Below, in pieces: positions 1 through 6,022 of a DNA stretch of 7,439 nucleotides. The notes under the pieces are model-generated. The model had not been told where the DNA came from, did not search any database, and saw only the letters and a list, made by a program, of their open reading frames with translations. The position numbers and the translations under genes were made by a program. This DNA is from Dehalococcoidia bacterium. Its GTDB lineage: Bacteria; Chloroflexota; Dehalococcoidia; UBA1151; UBA1328. The stretch lies in assembly GCA_030745955.1 (NCBI GenBank), contig JASLNQ010000106.1, forward strand, positions 1 through 7,439, in the 5' to 3' direction. How positions within the stretch are numbered: position 1 is the stretch's first letter; each line of letters begins with the position of its first letter.

Positions 1-1132
1 CACCGATCAGGACTGCCCAAAACGCCGATGTGATACCAAAAACGGCAAATGGCGTGGCGGCGACAGCAAACGCGATGAGTGCGCCGAATCGCAAATTTGT
101 CGAGAATGCCTGCTCGAACGCACCCTGGAGTGAAGCAAAGATCGCAAGGCCGGCGAGGGCAAACACATAGGATGCTGGCAATAGATCGAGCAAGACAATT
201 ACCAGACCCGCCCCGAAGGCGATCAAGAGCGTCAGCGTTGCCGCAATCAGATTAGCCCAGTACCTGCCTCCCAGCGGGCCTGCTTCAGGACTTCCAAGGA
301 TCGCAACGCCAGTCCTGGCCACTTGAGACGCGTGCCCACCGAAAAGCGCGTTCACAACCGACAGGATCCCGACTGTCACCGAAACTCTGTCGATCGGTAC
401 TTTGTACCCCTGACCAACAAGAAAGCCGAGTCCCTGGACGTTACCCAACCCGAGGGCCAGCACTACCATGGGCAGGCTGATTGCAACGATCGCTGAACCC
501 TCTAACTCCATTGCTGGCATCGATATTGATGGTGCGTTCCAGGTGAACGCGGATGACCCTGTACCGCCGTCTATTGCGACGGCAATCGCCCCAACCAACA
601 CAGCCAGGCCGACCGGCGGAACCTTGTTGCTATTTATGAACCGAGCAACCAGGTAGCCGAGGACCGTCGATCCGGCTATCACCAGGTCATCCACAGTCAC
701 CGCTACCAGCCTGGTTGCGTAAGTGAAGATCGACCCCGCGAACATGGCCATGACGATTGGCATAGGTAACCAGGCCATGAGCCTGCTGCCGATTCCGGCC
801 ATGCTAAAGACCAGGATCAGCAACCCGGCCACCAGGTTGGCGCCAACCATTTCGGCGAAGGTAAATTGGCCAGCGAGAGTCCCCAGGTACACGATTCCCG
901 GGACACTCCAGGTAATTGGTATGGGTTGACGATAGTAAATCGACAGCGCGATTGAAGCCGCTGCACCGGTCGTCCAGACGATGAATACCCAGCTGGATGA
1001 CTGGACGGGATCGAGACCGAGCTGCGAGGCGACCGCAATGTGAAGTGGTACCGCGCCGAACGCGTACCAGATAAACGCTGAAACCCCGGCACCCAACGCC
1101 TGGGTGTTGAAGTCCTTGAGCAAAGCACCCAT
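1..1132 (-). CDS. benE: BenE-family membrane carrier (benzoate/H+ symporter type), 3' end cut by window edge
   Basis: Reading the minus strand from ATG at 1132 gives an open frame of 377 codons with no stop before the window edge. It begins MGALLKDFNTQALGAG and is dominated by hydrophobic, Gly/Ala-rich segments typical of a polytopic inner-membrane carrier. Family landmarks resemble E. coli YdcO/BenE as I remember it: a GSPEAGP segment (SPEAHP in YdcO) preceded by a FGGH loop, and a C-terminal GITSAFWAVLIG segment like GIGSAFWGLIAG. By that comparison only about 20 residues are missing. The family is annotated as benzoate/proton symport, but no aromatic-degradation gene lies nearby, so the substrate is open. 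ATG 1132 is the earliest possible start because TGA directly precedes it in frame. A G-rich AGGTG lies very close upstream. The family call is secure; the substrate is not. Confidence 0.88.
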   Translation of the reverse strand, partial: MGALLKDFNTQALGAGVSAFIWYAFGAVPLHIAVASQLGLDPVQSSSWVFIVWTTGAAASIALSIYYRQPIPITWSVPGIVYLGTLAGQFTFAEMVGANLVAGLLILVFSMAGIGSRLMAWLPMPIVMAMFAGSIFTYATRLVAVTVDDLVIAGSTVLGYLVARFINSNKVPPVGLAVLVGAIAVAIDGGTGSSAFTWNAPSISMPAMELEGSAIVAISLPMVVLALGLGNVQGLGFLVGQGYKVPIDRVSVTVGILSVVNALFGGHASQVARTGVAILGSPEAGPLGGRYWANLIAATLTLLIAFGAGLVIVLLDLLPASYVFALAGLAIFASLQGAFEQAFSTNLRFGALIAFAVAATPFAVFGITSAFWAVLIG

Positions 1133-1183
1133 TCACCTGCCCCCGACGGCGGAGCCTAACCTAAAGGCGCTCGTTGGTACAGC

Positions 1184-1211
1184 TTTACAGTTTTTGTCCC
1201 CGGCAGGTCAA
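1184..1211 (-). promoter_or_regulatory. Candidate sigma-70-like promoter for the BenE-family gene
   Basis: On the minus strand, TTGACC (1211-1206, 5 of 6 to TTGACA) is followed after 16 bases by TGTAAA (1189-1184, 4 of 6 to TATAAT). This would leave a leader of about 45 bases before ATG 1132. It is the best -35/-10 pair I found in the divergent gap. On the plus strand the overlapping TTTACA (1184-1189), 17 bases and GTCAAT (1207-1212) form a weaker candidate for the sigma-BFN gene. The two readings share the same bases, so regulation could be mutually exclusive. By-eye assignment only. Confidence 0.35.
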
Positions 1212-1306
1212 TCCCTGGGGGAGAGGGACCGGATTCTGGCATCATCCGCTTTTCTCTATTTCACTGAATGTAACCTTTTCGGTGCCACGGACCACTACTT
1301 AACGAG

Positions 1307-2476
1307 ATGCTGAACAGGCAGCGAGACATGGGCAGCACACCATCGAACACGGACCTGGTACGCCAGGCGCGTGCCGGCGATACCGACGCGTTCGCATCCC
1401 TGCTGGGACCACACCGGCGAATGGTGGAAATTGTGGCGGCGCGTGTCGTCGAAGATCACTCCACCGTCGAAGACCTGGTCCAGGAGGCGTCGCTGACCGC
1501 GTACCTTTCACTGAAGGAATTGCGTGACCCGGAACGTTTTGGCGCCTGGTTTTGTGGCATAGCGCTGAACCTGTGCCGTAGCTACTTACGACGGTTACAT
1601 TCTGAGGCGCCACTGGCCGATGCGCCACTGGCCGATTCGGGCGGTGACCCCGCTTCGGTCGCTGAAGAGAAGGATCTTCGTGACCGTGTACTGGCGGCCG
1701 TCGGTGAATTGCCTCCGTCTGTGAGGTCGGCAACTCTCCTCTTCTACTACCGGCAGATGAGCGTACGGGAGATCGCAGCCAGTCTCGGCATTTCAAGCGG
1801 AGCGGTGAAGGTCCGGCTCAACCGGGTACGGCAGCGTCTCAGGCAGCAGCTGGCAGAGCCCGAGACCGCAGTCATCAGCAACAGGAGAACAGTGATGCAG
1901 AAGGTATACGTGGCAGATGTCGTCGAGACGGATGCCGACACCAAAATACACGGTTACACGTCTGGCAACGTGGTGATGCTTGCGGCCGAATCGGGTGGGC
2001 GGGCGCTGCCGATCTGGGTGGGCCGGGATTCACTATCGGCGATCGCTCTCGGCGTGCGTGGTGTCGATGTCCCGCGGCCGCATACGTTCAGTCTGATCAA
2101 TTCCCTGCTCGACGCAGTCGGTGCGGCGGTGGATGAGGTCAGGATCGAGCGTCTTGAGGGTGACGTCTTTTATGCCGTTGTCATCGTGTCAGGTCCAAAT
2201 GGAATCCGGGAACTCGACGCTCGACCGAGCGACGCAATCGCCCTGGCCACTCGTGTAAGCAGCCCGATATTCGTGGCCGGTGAAGTGATGGAACGTGCCG
2301 GCATCGACATTCCGTCACATGACAGGTCCCAACCTGCTCTGGGAAGCGGGCTCGATGCGCTCGTGAGCGAGGTGGAGCGGCATTTTCAACCTGTGTCGGG
2401 CCGCGCTTGCATCAGCGAGGAAGAGAAGAGCGAGGCATACCGGAAGCTGGCAGAAACAGTTTTCGGGGAGGAGTAA
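1307..2476 (+). CDS. ECF sigma-70-family factor fused to a DUF151 bifunctional nuclease (BFN) domain
   Basis: Two-domain protein of 389 aa. Residues about 16-97 are sigma region 2, including the VEDLVQEASLTAYLSL stretch and the F/W-rich helix FGAWFCGIALNLCRSYLRR. Residues 98-122 are a linker with a repeated APLAD unit. Residues about 123-182 are sigma region 4 (ELPPSVRSATLLFYYRQMS, then HTH EIAASLGISSGAVKVRL). From residue 197 a DNase-RNase (DUF151/BFN) domain begins, with ALPIWVGRDSLSAIAL, VPRPHTFSLI, FYAVVIV and ELDARPSDAIALA, closely resembling Thermotoga TM0160. A charged tail ends at tandem TAA TAA. The sigma half should direct RNA polymerase to specific promoters; BFN proteins are linked to nuclease activity. 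No anti-sigma gene adjoins. The start may be ATG 1328 (residue 8), which has AGG 9 bases upstream; ATG 1307 has no clear SD. Confidence 0.9.
   Translation: MLNRQRDMGSTPSNTDLVRQARAGDTDAFASLLGPHRRMVEIVAARVVEDHSTVEDLVQEASLTAYLSLKELRDPERFGAWFCGIALNLCRSYLRRLHSEAPLADAPLADSGGDPASVAEEKDLRDRVLAAVGELPPSVRSATLLFYYRQMSVREIAASLGISSGAVKVRLNRVRQRLRQQLAEPETAVISNRRTVMQKVYVADVVETDADTKIHGYTSGNVVMLAAESGGRALPIWVGRDSLSAIALGVRGVDVPRPHTFSLINSLLDAVGAAVDEVRIERLEGDVFYAVVIVSGPNGIRELDARPSDAIALATRVSSPIFVAGEVMERAGIDIPSHDRSQPALGSGLDALVSEVERHFQPVSGRACISEEEKSEAYRKLAETVFGEE
1607..1636 (+). repeat. Perfect 15-bp tandem duplication in the sigma linker
   Basis: GCGCCACTGGCCGAT occurs twice in direct succession (1607-1621 and 1622-1636). 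It is in frame and encodes APLAD twice in the flexible linker between sigma regions 2 and 4. The perfect identity suggests a recent slippage or duplication event, tolerated because linker length in ECF factors varies. Confidence 0.9.
1883..1887 (+). promoter_or_regulatory. Internal Shine-Dalgarno sequence at the sigma/BFN junction
   Basis: AGGAG lies 7 bases before an in-frame ATG at 1895, which is codon 197 of the fusion gene and the exact first residue of the BFN domain (MQKVYVADVV). Spacing and sequence are better than those of either candidate start of the full-length gene. This argues for internal initiation and a separate BFN product. Confidence 0.6.
1895..2476 (+). CDS. Probable internally initiated stand-alone BFN (DUF151) protein
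   Basis: This is an in-frame nested product of the sigma-BFN gene, starting at ATG 1895 after AGGAG with 7-base spacing. It would be 193 aa: a complete DUF151 domain of about 140 residues (MQKVYVADVV, ALPIWVGRDS, ELDARPSDAIALA, then the SSPIFVAGEVMERAGI segment) plus a roughly 50-residue acidic tail ending VFGEE. Stand-alone DUF151 proteins such as TM0160 start in the same way just before this core, so the start coincides with the natural domain border. The sequence shows the start signals; production of the short form is inferred. The alternative is a relic of an ancestral two-gene arrangement whose stop codon was lost. Confidence 0.5.
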   Translation: MQKVYVADVVETDADTKIHGYTSGNVVMLAAESGGRALPIWVGRDSLSAIALGVRGVDVPRPHTFSLINSLLDAVGAAVDEVRIERLEGDVFYAVVIVSGPNGIRELDARPSDAIALATRVSSPIFVAGEVMERAGIDIPSHDRSQPALGSGLDALVSEVERHFQPVSGRACISEEEKSEAYRKLAETVFGEE

Positions 2477-2512
2477 TAACGCGTTCGGTCGTCCGGCGGG
2501 CCAGATCTTCAC
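2477..2512. other. Short convergent intergenic gap
   Basis: Only 36 bases separate the tail-to-tail stops of the sigma-BFN gene and the ceramidase-like gene. A second TAA (2477-2479) follows the first. I see no hairpin with a T-run that would serve as a convincing bidirectional terminator, so transcripts may overlap here. Confidence 0.6.
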
Positions 2513-3919
2513 TCAGTCGATGCTGGCACCGCCAGTCACCTCATCGATTGCTTCAAGGCAGGTTTCGATCGTCAGTCCCGCCGCGCCGGGAGCGAATGGT
2601 GAGACCCGCACCTCGTAGCCGCCCTCCTCGTAGGCCATGTCGGTCGGCAGGTAGGCGTAGTGGCCGTTGCTGAATCCCGAGAAGATCGTGTTCGGGGTGC
2701 CCGACCGCTGCTTGATCGCGATGGCCAGCTCGACAAACGGCTCGACCGGTGCGCTGACCAGCACCGTCTCACCGATCCGCATCGACTGGATGCCGATCGT
2801 GATGTGCCCGTCCCGGTCGTACATCGCCGAATTTCTCGCCACGTTCAGGAATATGTTGGCCCGCATTACCTTCGATACTGCACGCTGGACCTCATCCTCC
2901 GATGCACCCGACTCCCGCGTCGCCTCAAGCTCCCGGGAACCCGCGTCGTAGGCCGCCTGGGCCTCTTCCACCGATACCACTTCCCGGCTGGGCAGATCGA
3001 CGGTCAGGTTGTGGACGGCCACGGTGTCGTCGGGTTCGCCCACGGGAACATCGGTGTAGATGCCGAGATCGGCACCCGAAAGCAAGATTTCGTCGAGCCG
3101 TTCTTCCCGCTCCAGCGGATCGATGCCCAGTCTGACCCGGGCCGCCTCTGCGCCCAGTGTCGCCCCGGCCTTCCTGTATACCCTCAGGTCGCCGGTGAAG
3201 CCATCGACCGGTCCCTGGTTCCCGCTTGCGCCCTGCAGAAAGAGGCACAGGCCGCCAACCGCGTGCTCGACCACCGAGCGCATCGGGCCCGGGAAGTCGG
3301 GGGTGACCCACTGGTTTTCGTGGCCCATGATCGTCGGGTGCATGGCGTAGTTGACGATCGTGGCGATCGGGTTACCGGCGGTATCGTCGATTCCAACGAC
3401 ATCGACATCGTGGTCGACTGTACCGTCCCAGTTCCGGCCGGTGAAGAGCTCGCCGTTTTTCCGCGCAGGACGGCGGTTGATGTTGACATCGCAGGTGCCG
3501 CGACCGAAGCCGGTGCGCGCAAGCTTGATCGAGCTTTTTGCCTTGACCACCGCCTGTGCGCAGGCGTCGGGGACCCGGTTCCACCACTCGGCAGCGAGGT
3601 CGAGGCCCTCGGTGATCCACTCGCCGAACGTGACCGGACCGGAGTGAGTGTGCGAGTAGGCGAGCCTGATGTTTTCGAAGCGTATGCCCGATTCATAGGC
3701 GATCAGGCGACGGATGTCACCGTCCTGCTGGGTCGTGAAGATCCCGATATCGACATCGACGATCGCCAGCTCGATGTCGTCCTTCACCACGACCAGCGCG
3801 GTGACGTATAGCGGCATGTCGTTGCCGAGTGAGACCTGGTGGGTCTGTGCGCCCCAGCCCGCGTGGGCCACTCCCACGGAGGGGCTTATGTCGACTCGGC
3901 CAACTCCTGCGCTCAGCAA
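2513..3919 (-). CDS. Neutral/alkaline ceramidase-like metal-dependent hydrolase, short cytoplasmic form
   Basis: This is a 468-aa protein resembling the N-terminal catalytic domain of neutral/non-lysosomal ceramidases (PF04734). Landmarks in order are GVGRVDISPSVGVAHAGW (5-22), AYSHTHSGP (H90/H92, metal-site region), VNYAMHPTIMG (H194), LFLQGASGNQGP (S232, nucleophile-region loop), SAPVEPFVELA (E393) and GFSNGHYAYLPT (Y421/Y423). These match the His/His/Glu/Tyr zinc-ligand pattern and the serine region of the family; exact equivalences are my inference. True ceramidases are about 650-750 aa and secreted, with an extra C-terminal domain. This one lacks that domain and has no signal peptide, so a substrate other than ceramide, such as another amide or ester, is likely. 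It lies downstream of the LDH2-type gene on the same strand after 178 bases and may be co-transcribed. The start is TTG 3919. Confidence 0.85.
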   Translation of the reverse strand: MLSAGVGRVDISPSVGVAHAGWGAQTHQVSLGNDMPLYVTALVVVKDDIELAIVDVDIGIFTTQQDGDIRRLIAYESGIRFENIRLAYSHTHSGPVTFGEWITEGLDLAAEWWNRVPDACAQAVVKAKSSIKLARTGFGRGTCDVNINRRPARKNGELFTGRNWDGTVDHDVDVVGIDDTAGNPIATIVNYAMHPTIMGHENQWVTPDFPGPMRSVVEHAVGGLCLFLQGASGNQGPVDGFTGDLRVYRKAGATLGAEAARVRLGIDPLEREERLDEILLSGADLGIYTDVPVGEPDDTVAVHNLTVDLPSREVVSVEEAQAAYDAGSRELEATRESGASEDEVQRAVSKVMRANIFLNVARNSAMYDRDGHITIGIQSMRIGETVLVSAPVEPFVELAIAIKQRSGTPNTIFSGFSNGHYAYLPTDMAYEEGGYEVRVSPFAPGAAGLTIETCLEAIDEVTGGASID

Positions 3920-3927
3920 ATTGAAAT

Positions 3928-3932
3928 TCCTC
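3928..3932 (-). promoter_or_regulatory. RBS supporting the TTG start of the ceramidase-like gene
   Basis: On the minus strand, GAGGA lies 8 bases before TTG 3919. The protein family begins almost at once with the GxGRxDITP-type motif, so this start gives a natural N-terminus (MLSAGVGRVDISPS). Confidence 0.6.
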
Positions 3933-4042
3933 GGTCCCTGCCGGTAGTAGTTGGTTGTCAGGTCGATAGGTTTTCCCGGTAGGATCCAACCAGTTTAATG
4001 CCAACCTGAGGCTCTCGAATGCCCTGGCGTGCCCCGCGGGGC

Positions 4043-4070
4043 TGCGACGCGCGACTAAGTGCGCCTCGCA
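4043..4070 (-). repeat. Hairpin in the LDH2 to ceramidase gap (possible terminator or attenuator)
   Basis: An inverted repeat pairs 4043-4052 (TGCGACGCGC) with 4061-4070 (GCGCCTCGCA): 9 of 10 pairs around an 8-base loop. A second, perfect 12-bp GC palindrome, GCCCCGCGGGGC, sits at 4031-4042, directly downstream on the minus strand. No T-run follows, so this is not a classical intrinsic terminator. It may partly terminate, stabilise RNA ends, or set unequal expression of the two genes. Confidence 0.4.
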
Positions 4071-4097
4071 CGCCCGGAGCTAAACGAAAAGGGGACC

Positions 4098-5183
4098 CTA
4101 TCGCAGGTTGCATTCGATTCCGGCTTCGGCGCAGTATGACTCGAACCAGTCGATGACTTCGCGGTGGTACGGAATGCCGTCCATCATGCGCGTCTTCTCG
4201 TCTTCATCCTCCATCAGGCCGGCGTAGACCACCCGCTCGAATCCCTTCGCGGGCGGAACTTCGGCGATGAACTTCAGCAGGTCGTCCATATCGTCGAGGA
4301 ACTTTTCGCGGTCGGTGAAGGCCTCGATGTCGTAGGCCTGGAAGAAGTGGCCGCCGGGGGTGCCGTGGACCGGGCCGGGTCCGTAGCCGGATAGCTCGTT
4401 GCAGATGATTTCGTTCATCAGCGCCAGGCCGAAGCCCTTATGCGATCCGTTCTCGCGGGTGCCGCCGATGTGCAGCAGGTAATAACTGCCGGTTTCGGGT
4501 GGGTCGATCTCGTCAAGGACCGGCTCGCCATCGAGATCGGTGACCCAGCCGCCCTCGATCTTCGCACCGATCCTGCGCGCAAGACCGATCTTGTTGTTGG
4601 CGACCTGGGTGGTAGCGACATCGAACAGGAACGGCGGCATATTTCGTGCGGGTGCGGCCCAGGCGATGGGGTTCGTGCCCATGACCGGCTTCGAGCCCCA
4701 CGTCGGCACGGTCTGGTGCGATCCGCCGGCGGTCATGCAGTGGCCGATCATCCCCTGCTGCGCGGCCATCATCGCGTAGTAACCGCAACCCGCAAGGTGG
4801 CCCGAATTGGTGACGGCGACCGCGCCCATCCCGAACTCTTTTGCCTTGTCGATCGCCTGCTGCATTGCCCACGGGCCGACGTGGATGCCCAGCGCCCGGT
4901 CGGCGTCGATGGTCATGGTGGTCTTCGATTCGCGTGTGACGCTGAACTTCGGGGCGGGGTTCAGCTTGTTGGACCCGTATTCAGCGGCGTAACGTCGCAG
5001 CCCGTTGGACACACCGTGCGACTCGACCCCGCGGAGGTCGTTCTTTATCAGCACGTCGGTCGAGGTGGCTGCTTCGTCGGCCGACACGCCGTTGTGCCTG
5101 AATATCGCCTCGGTCGCGGCACGGATTCGGCCCTCTGCGACGTAAACACGGTCTTTTTCCGGAACCTTGAAGCGCTCGAGCAT
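4098..5183 (-). CDS. LDH2-family NAD(P)-dependent 2-hydroxyacid (malate/L-lactate-type) dehydrogenase
   Basis: This is a 361-aa protein of the Ldh_2 family (PF02615), whose members oxidise or reduce 2-hydroxy/2-keto acids such as malate, lactate, ureidoglycolate or sulfolactate in the cytoplasm. Landmarks are DLRGVESHGVSNGLRRY (catalytic-type H56), AVTNSGHLAGCGYYA (N126/H129; NSNHFG-like in relatives), GTNPIAWAAP, PFLFDVATTQVANNKI and GSHKGFGLALMNEII (K249, the family KGYGLALMVE motif). A few extra residues (TRENGS) precede the KGFG motif compared with typical members. Length is normal for the family. ATG 5183 is preceded on the minus strand by AAGGA (5197-5193) with 9-base spacing. It is the first gene of the minus-strand pair, ahead of the ceramidase-like gene. 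Substrate and cofactor preference cannot be read from the sequence. Confidence 0.92.
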   Translation of the reverse strand: MLERFKVPEKDRVYVAEGRIRAATEAIFRHNGVSADEAATSTDVLIKNDLRGVESHGVSNGLRRYAAEYGSNKLNPAPKFSVTRESKTTMTIDADRALGIHVGPWAMQQAIDKAKEFGMGAVAVTNSGHLAGCGYYAMMAAQQGMIGHCMTAGGSHQTVPTWGSKPVMGTNPIAWAAPARNMPPFLFDVATTQVANNKIGLARRIGAKIEGGWVTDLDGEPVLDEIDPPETGSYYLLHIGGTRENGSHKGFGLALMNEIICNELSGYGPGPVHGTPGGHFFQAYDIEAFTDREKFLDDMDDLLKFIAEVPPAKGFERVVYAGLMEDEDEKTRMMDGIPYHREVIDWFESYCAEAGIECNLR

Positions 5184-5468
5184 CGTGGTGTGTCCTTTTC
5201 AGCGAGTGTCGGTTGGCAGGCCGGGCCGCGGGCTTAATGCGGCTGACGGCTGGTGGCCGCCACGGGTGATGGCAACACTTTACAGGGCTTGCGTGTGCAC
5301 GGCGCGTTTCCGGGTTGCTGGGACGAGGCGGGGTTGGGCGGAGGATATGGATTTTCAACGATCGAGTTTTTGAACTGCAGTAAGGCTGATAACTCAATAT
5401 TATTAATATATACCTTGATTTTTATCATTATCTGTGGCAGATTACTTAAAGAAGCGGAGGAACCTGAT
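5184..5468. promoter_or_regulatory. Divergent intergenic region with an AT-rich core
   Basis: The 285 bases between the divergent LDH2 and DUF2089 genes hold no convincing gene. At 5381-5450, 53 of 70 bases are A/T, against a GC-rich surround. TATTAT (5398-5403), TATCAT (5423-5428) and TTGATT (5415-5420) resemble promoter elements, but none forms a correctly spaced consensus pair. The region most likely carries the operon promoter and perhaps regulator sites. The DUF2089 frame stays open upstream to 5253, but that extension shows no family sequence. Confidence 0.5.
5456..5460 (+). promoter_or_regulatory. Strong RBS fixing the TTG start of the DUF2089 gene
   Basis: GGAGG lies 8 bases before TTG 5469. 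It selects this start over the GTG at 5253 in the same frame, whose extra 72 residues come from the AT-rich promoter region and look non-coding. Confidence 0.75.
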
Positions 5469-5831
5469 TTGGCGAACGACTGGCAGGAACTGACAAGACT
5501 CACCCAGGGCGAACCGATTCTCGTCGAGAGGATCAGGCTCGTGGGGACCGATATCTCCATCAACGGCGATTTCGAGCTCCCCCCACTGGCCCAGATCACC
5601 GCCGAGGACCAGGTCTTCGTCATGGCCTTTGTCCAGTCGAGTGGGTCGATCAAGGAGATGGAGCGTGTTTTCGGCATCAGCTACCCGACGGTGAAGAACC
5701 GCTTGAAGCGGATCGCCGACCTCCTCCCCCTTACCGAGACGGCGCCCCCGGCGCCCGACCGGTCCGAGGTCTTAGCGGAACTGCAGTCGGGTGAAATTAC
5801 AGCCGAAGAAGCGATCAGGAGAATGTCATGA
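5469..5831 (+). CDS. DUF2089-family HTH protein without zinc-ribbon cysteines, with a SHOCT-like tail
   Basis: The protein is 120 aa from TTG 5469. Residues 33-86 match the DUF2089 core: GDFELPPLAQITAEDQVFV, then SGSIKEMERVFGISYPTVKNRL (59-79), a helix-turn-helix-like segment suggesting nucleic-acid binding. Many relatives carry a CxxC...CxxC zinc ribbon before this core. Here the equivalent stretch (14-32) has none, and the protein has no cysteine at all. Residues 99-119 form a short helical motif, SEVLAELQSGEITAEEAIRRM, of the SHOCT-like type that also opens the SHOCT-like gene downstream. It is the first gene of the plus-strand operon; its stop overlaps the next ATG (ATGA). Probably a transcriptional regulator or operon-specific adaptor; the function of DUF2089 is not established. 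Confidence 0.85.
   Translation: MANDWQELTRLTQGEPILVERIRLVGTDISINGDFELPPLAQITAEDQVFVMAFVQSSGSIKEMERVFGISYPTVKNRLKRIADLLPLTETAPPAPDRSEVLAELQSGEITAEEAIRRMS
5817..5821 (+). promoter_or_regulatory. RBS for the 64-aa ORF
   Basis: AGGAG lies within the end of the DUF2089 gene, 6 bases before ATG 5828. It is among the best SD sequences in the window and is the main support for translation of the small ORF. Confidence 0.6.
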
Positions 5832-6022
5832 ACCGCGAACACAAAATTCGCACGCCCGGTGCTACAGATTCAGAAAGCCCGCGGCGCGGTCGCGTTCTTT
5901 GCTGGCTGTCGGGGGCCGGTGAAGCGCTGGGAGCAGTGGCTTCGTACCGCGGTCCCGACGGGCGAGAGACGCGAGACGATAGTTCGCGCGACTACATCGA
6001 CAGAAGCTGGTTGCTGGGGTGA
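5828..6022 (+). CDS. Unknown 64-aa protein, translationally coupled on both sides
   Basis: I do not recognise this ORF. It starts MNREHKIRTPGATDSE and is Arg/Asp/Glu/Ser-rich with one hydrophobic-leaning stretch (VLCWLSGAGEALGAVASY). There is no clear membrane span or metal motif. Evidence for translation is positional. AGGAG (5817-5821) sits 6 bases before ATG 5828; the ATG overlaps the DUF2089 stop as ATGA; and its own TGA overlaps the GTG of the next gene as GTGA (6019-6022), a gene that lacks a good SD of its own. It may be a real small protein or a coupling leader. The other two plus frames here show no recognisable family, so I see no sign of a frameshifted known gene. Confidence 0.5.
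   Translation: MNREHKIRTPGATDSESPRRGRVLCWLSGAGEALGAVASYRGPDGRETRDDSSRDYIDRSWLLG

Noticed and set aside
804..1136. Minus-strand frames of 110 and 103 codons in the BenE region
   Set aside because: Another minus-strand frame encodes the BenE-like carrier continuously to the window edge; these are out-of-frame shadows.
2477..2512. Bidirectional terminator between the convergent genes
   Set aside because: No adequate stem with a T-run on either strand in the 36-base gap.
2660..3811. Long open frame of 383 codons on the plus strand, antisense to the ceramidase-like gene
   Set aside because: It overlaps a gene with clear family motifs, resembles no family, and is the expected shadow of GC-rich codon positions.
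4440..5237. Plus-strand open frame of 265 codons antisense to the LDH2 gene
   Set aside because: Shadow of a well-supported gene; no family resemblance and no RBS.
5253..5468. Longer N-terminus for the DUF2089 protein
   Set aside because: The added 72 residues arise from the AT-rich promoter region and show no domain, and GGAGG points to TTG 5469.
5828..6022. Remnant of a second SHOCT-like gene, since MNREHKI faintly resembles MTTERKQIL
   Set aside because: The similarity stops after a few residues, and no plus frame recovers the GxIxxEEA motif.
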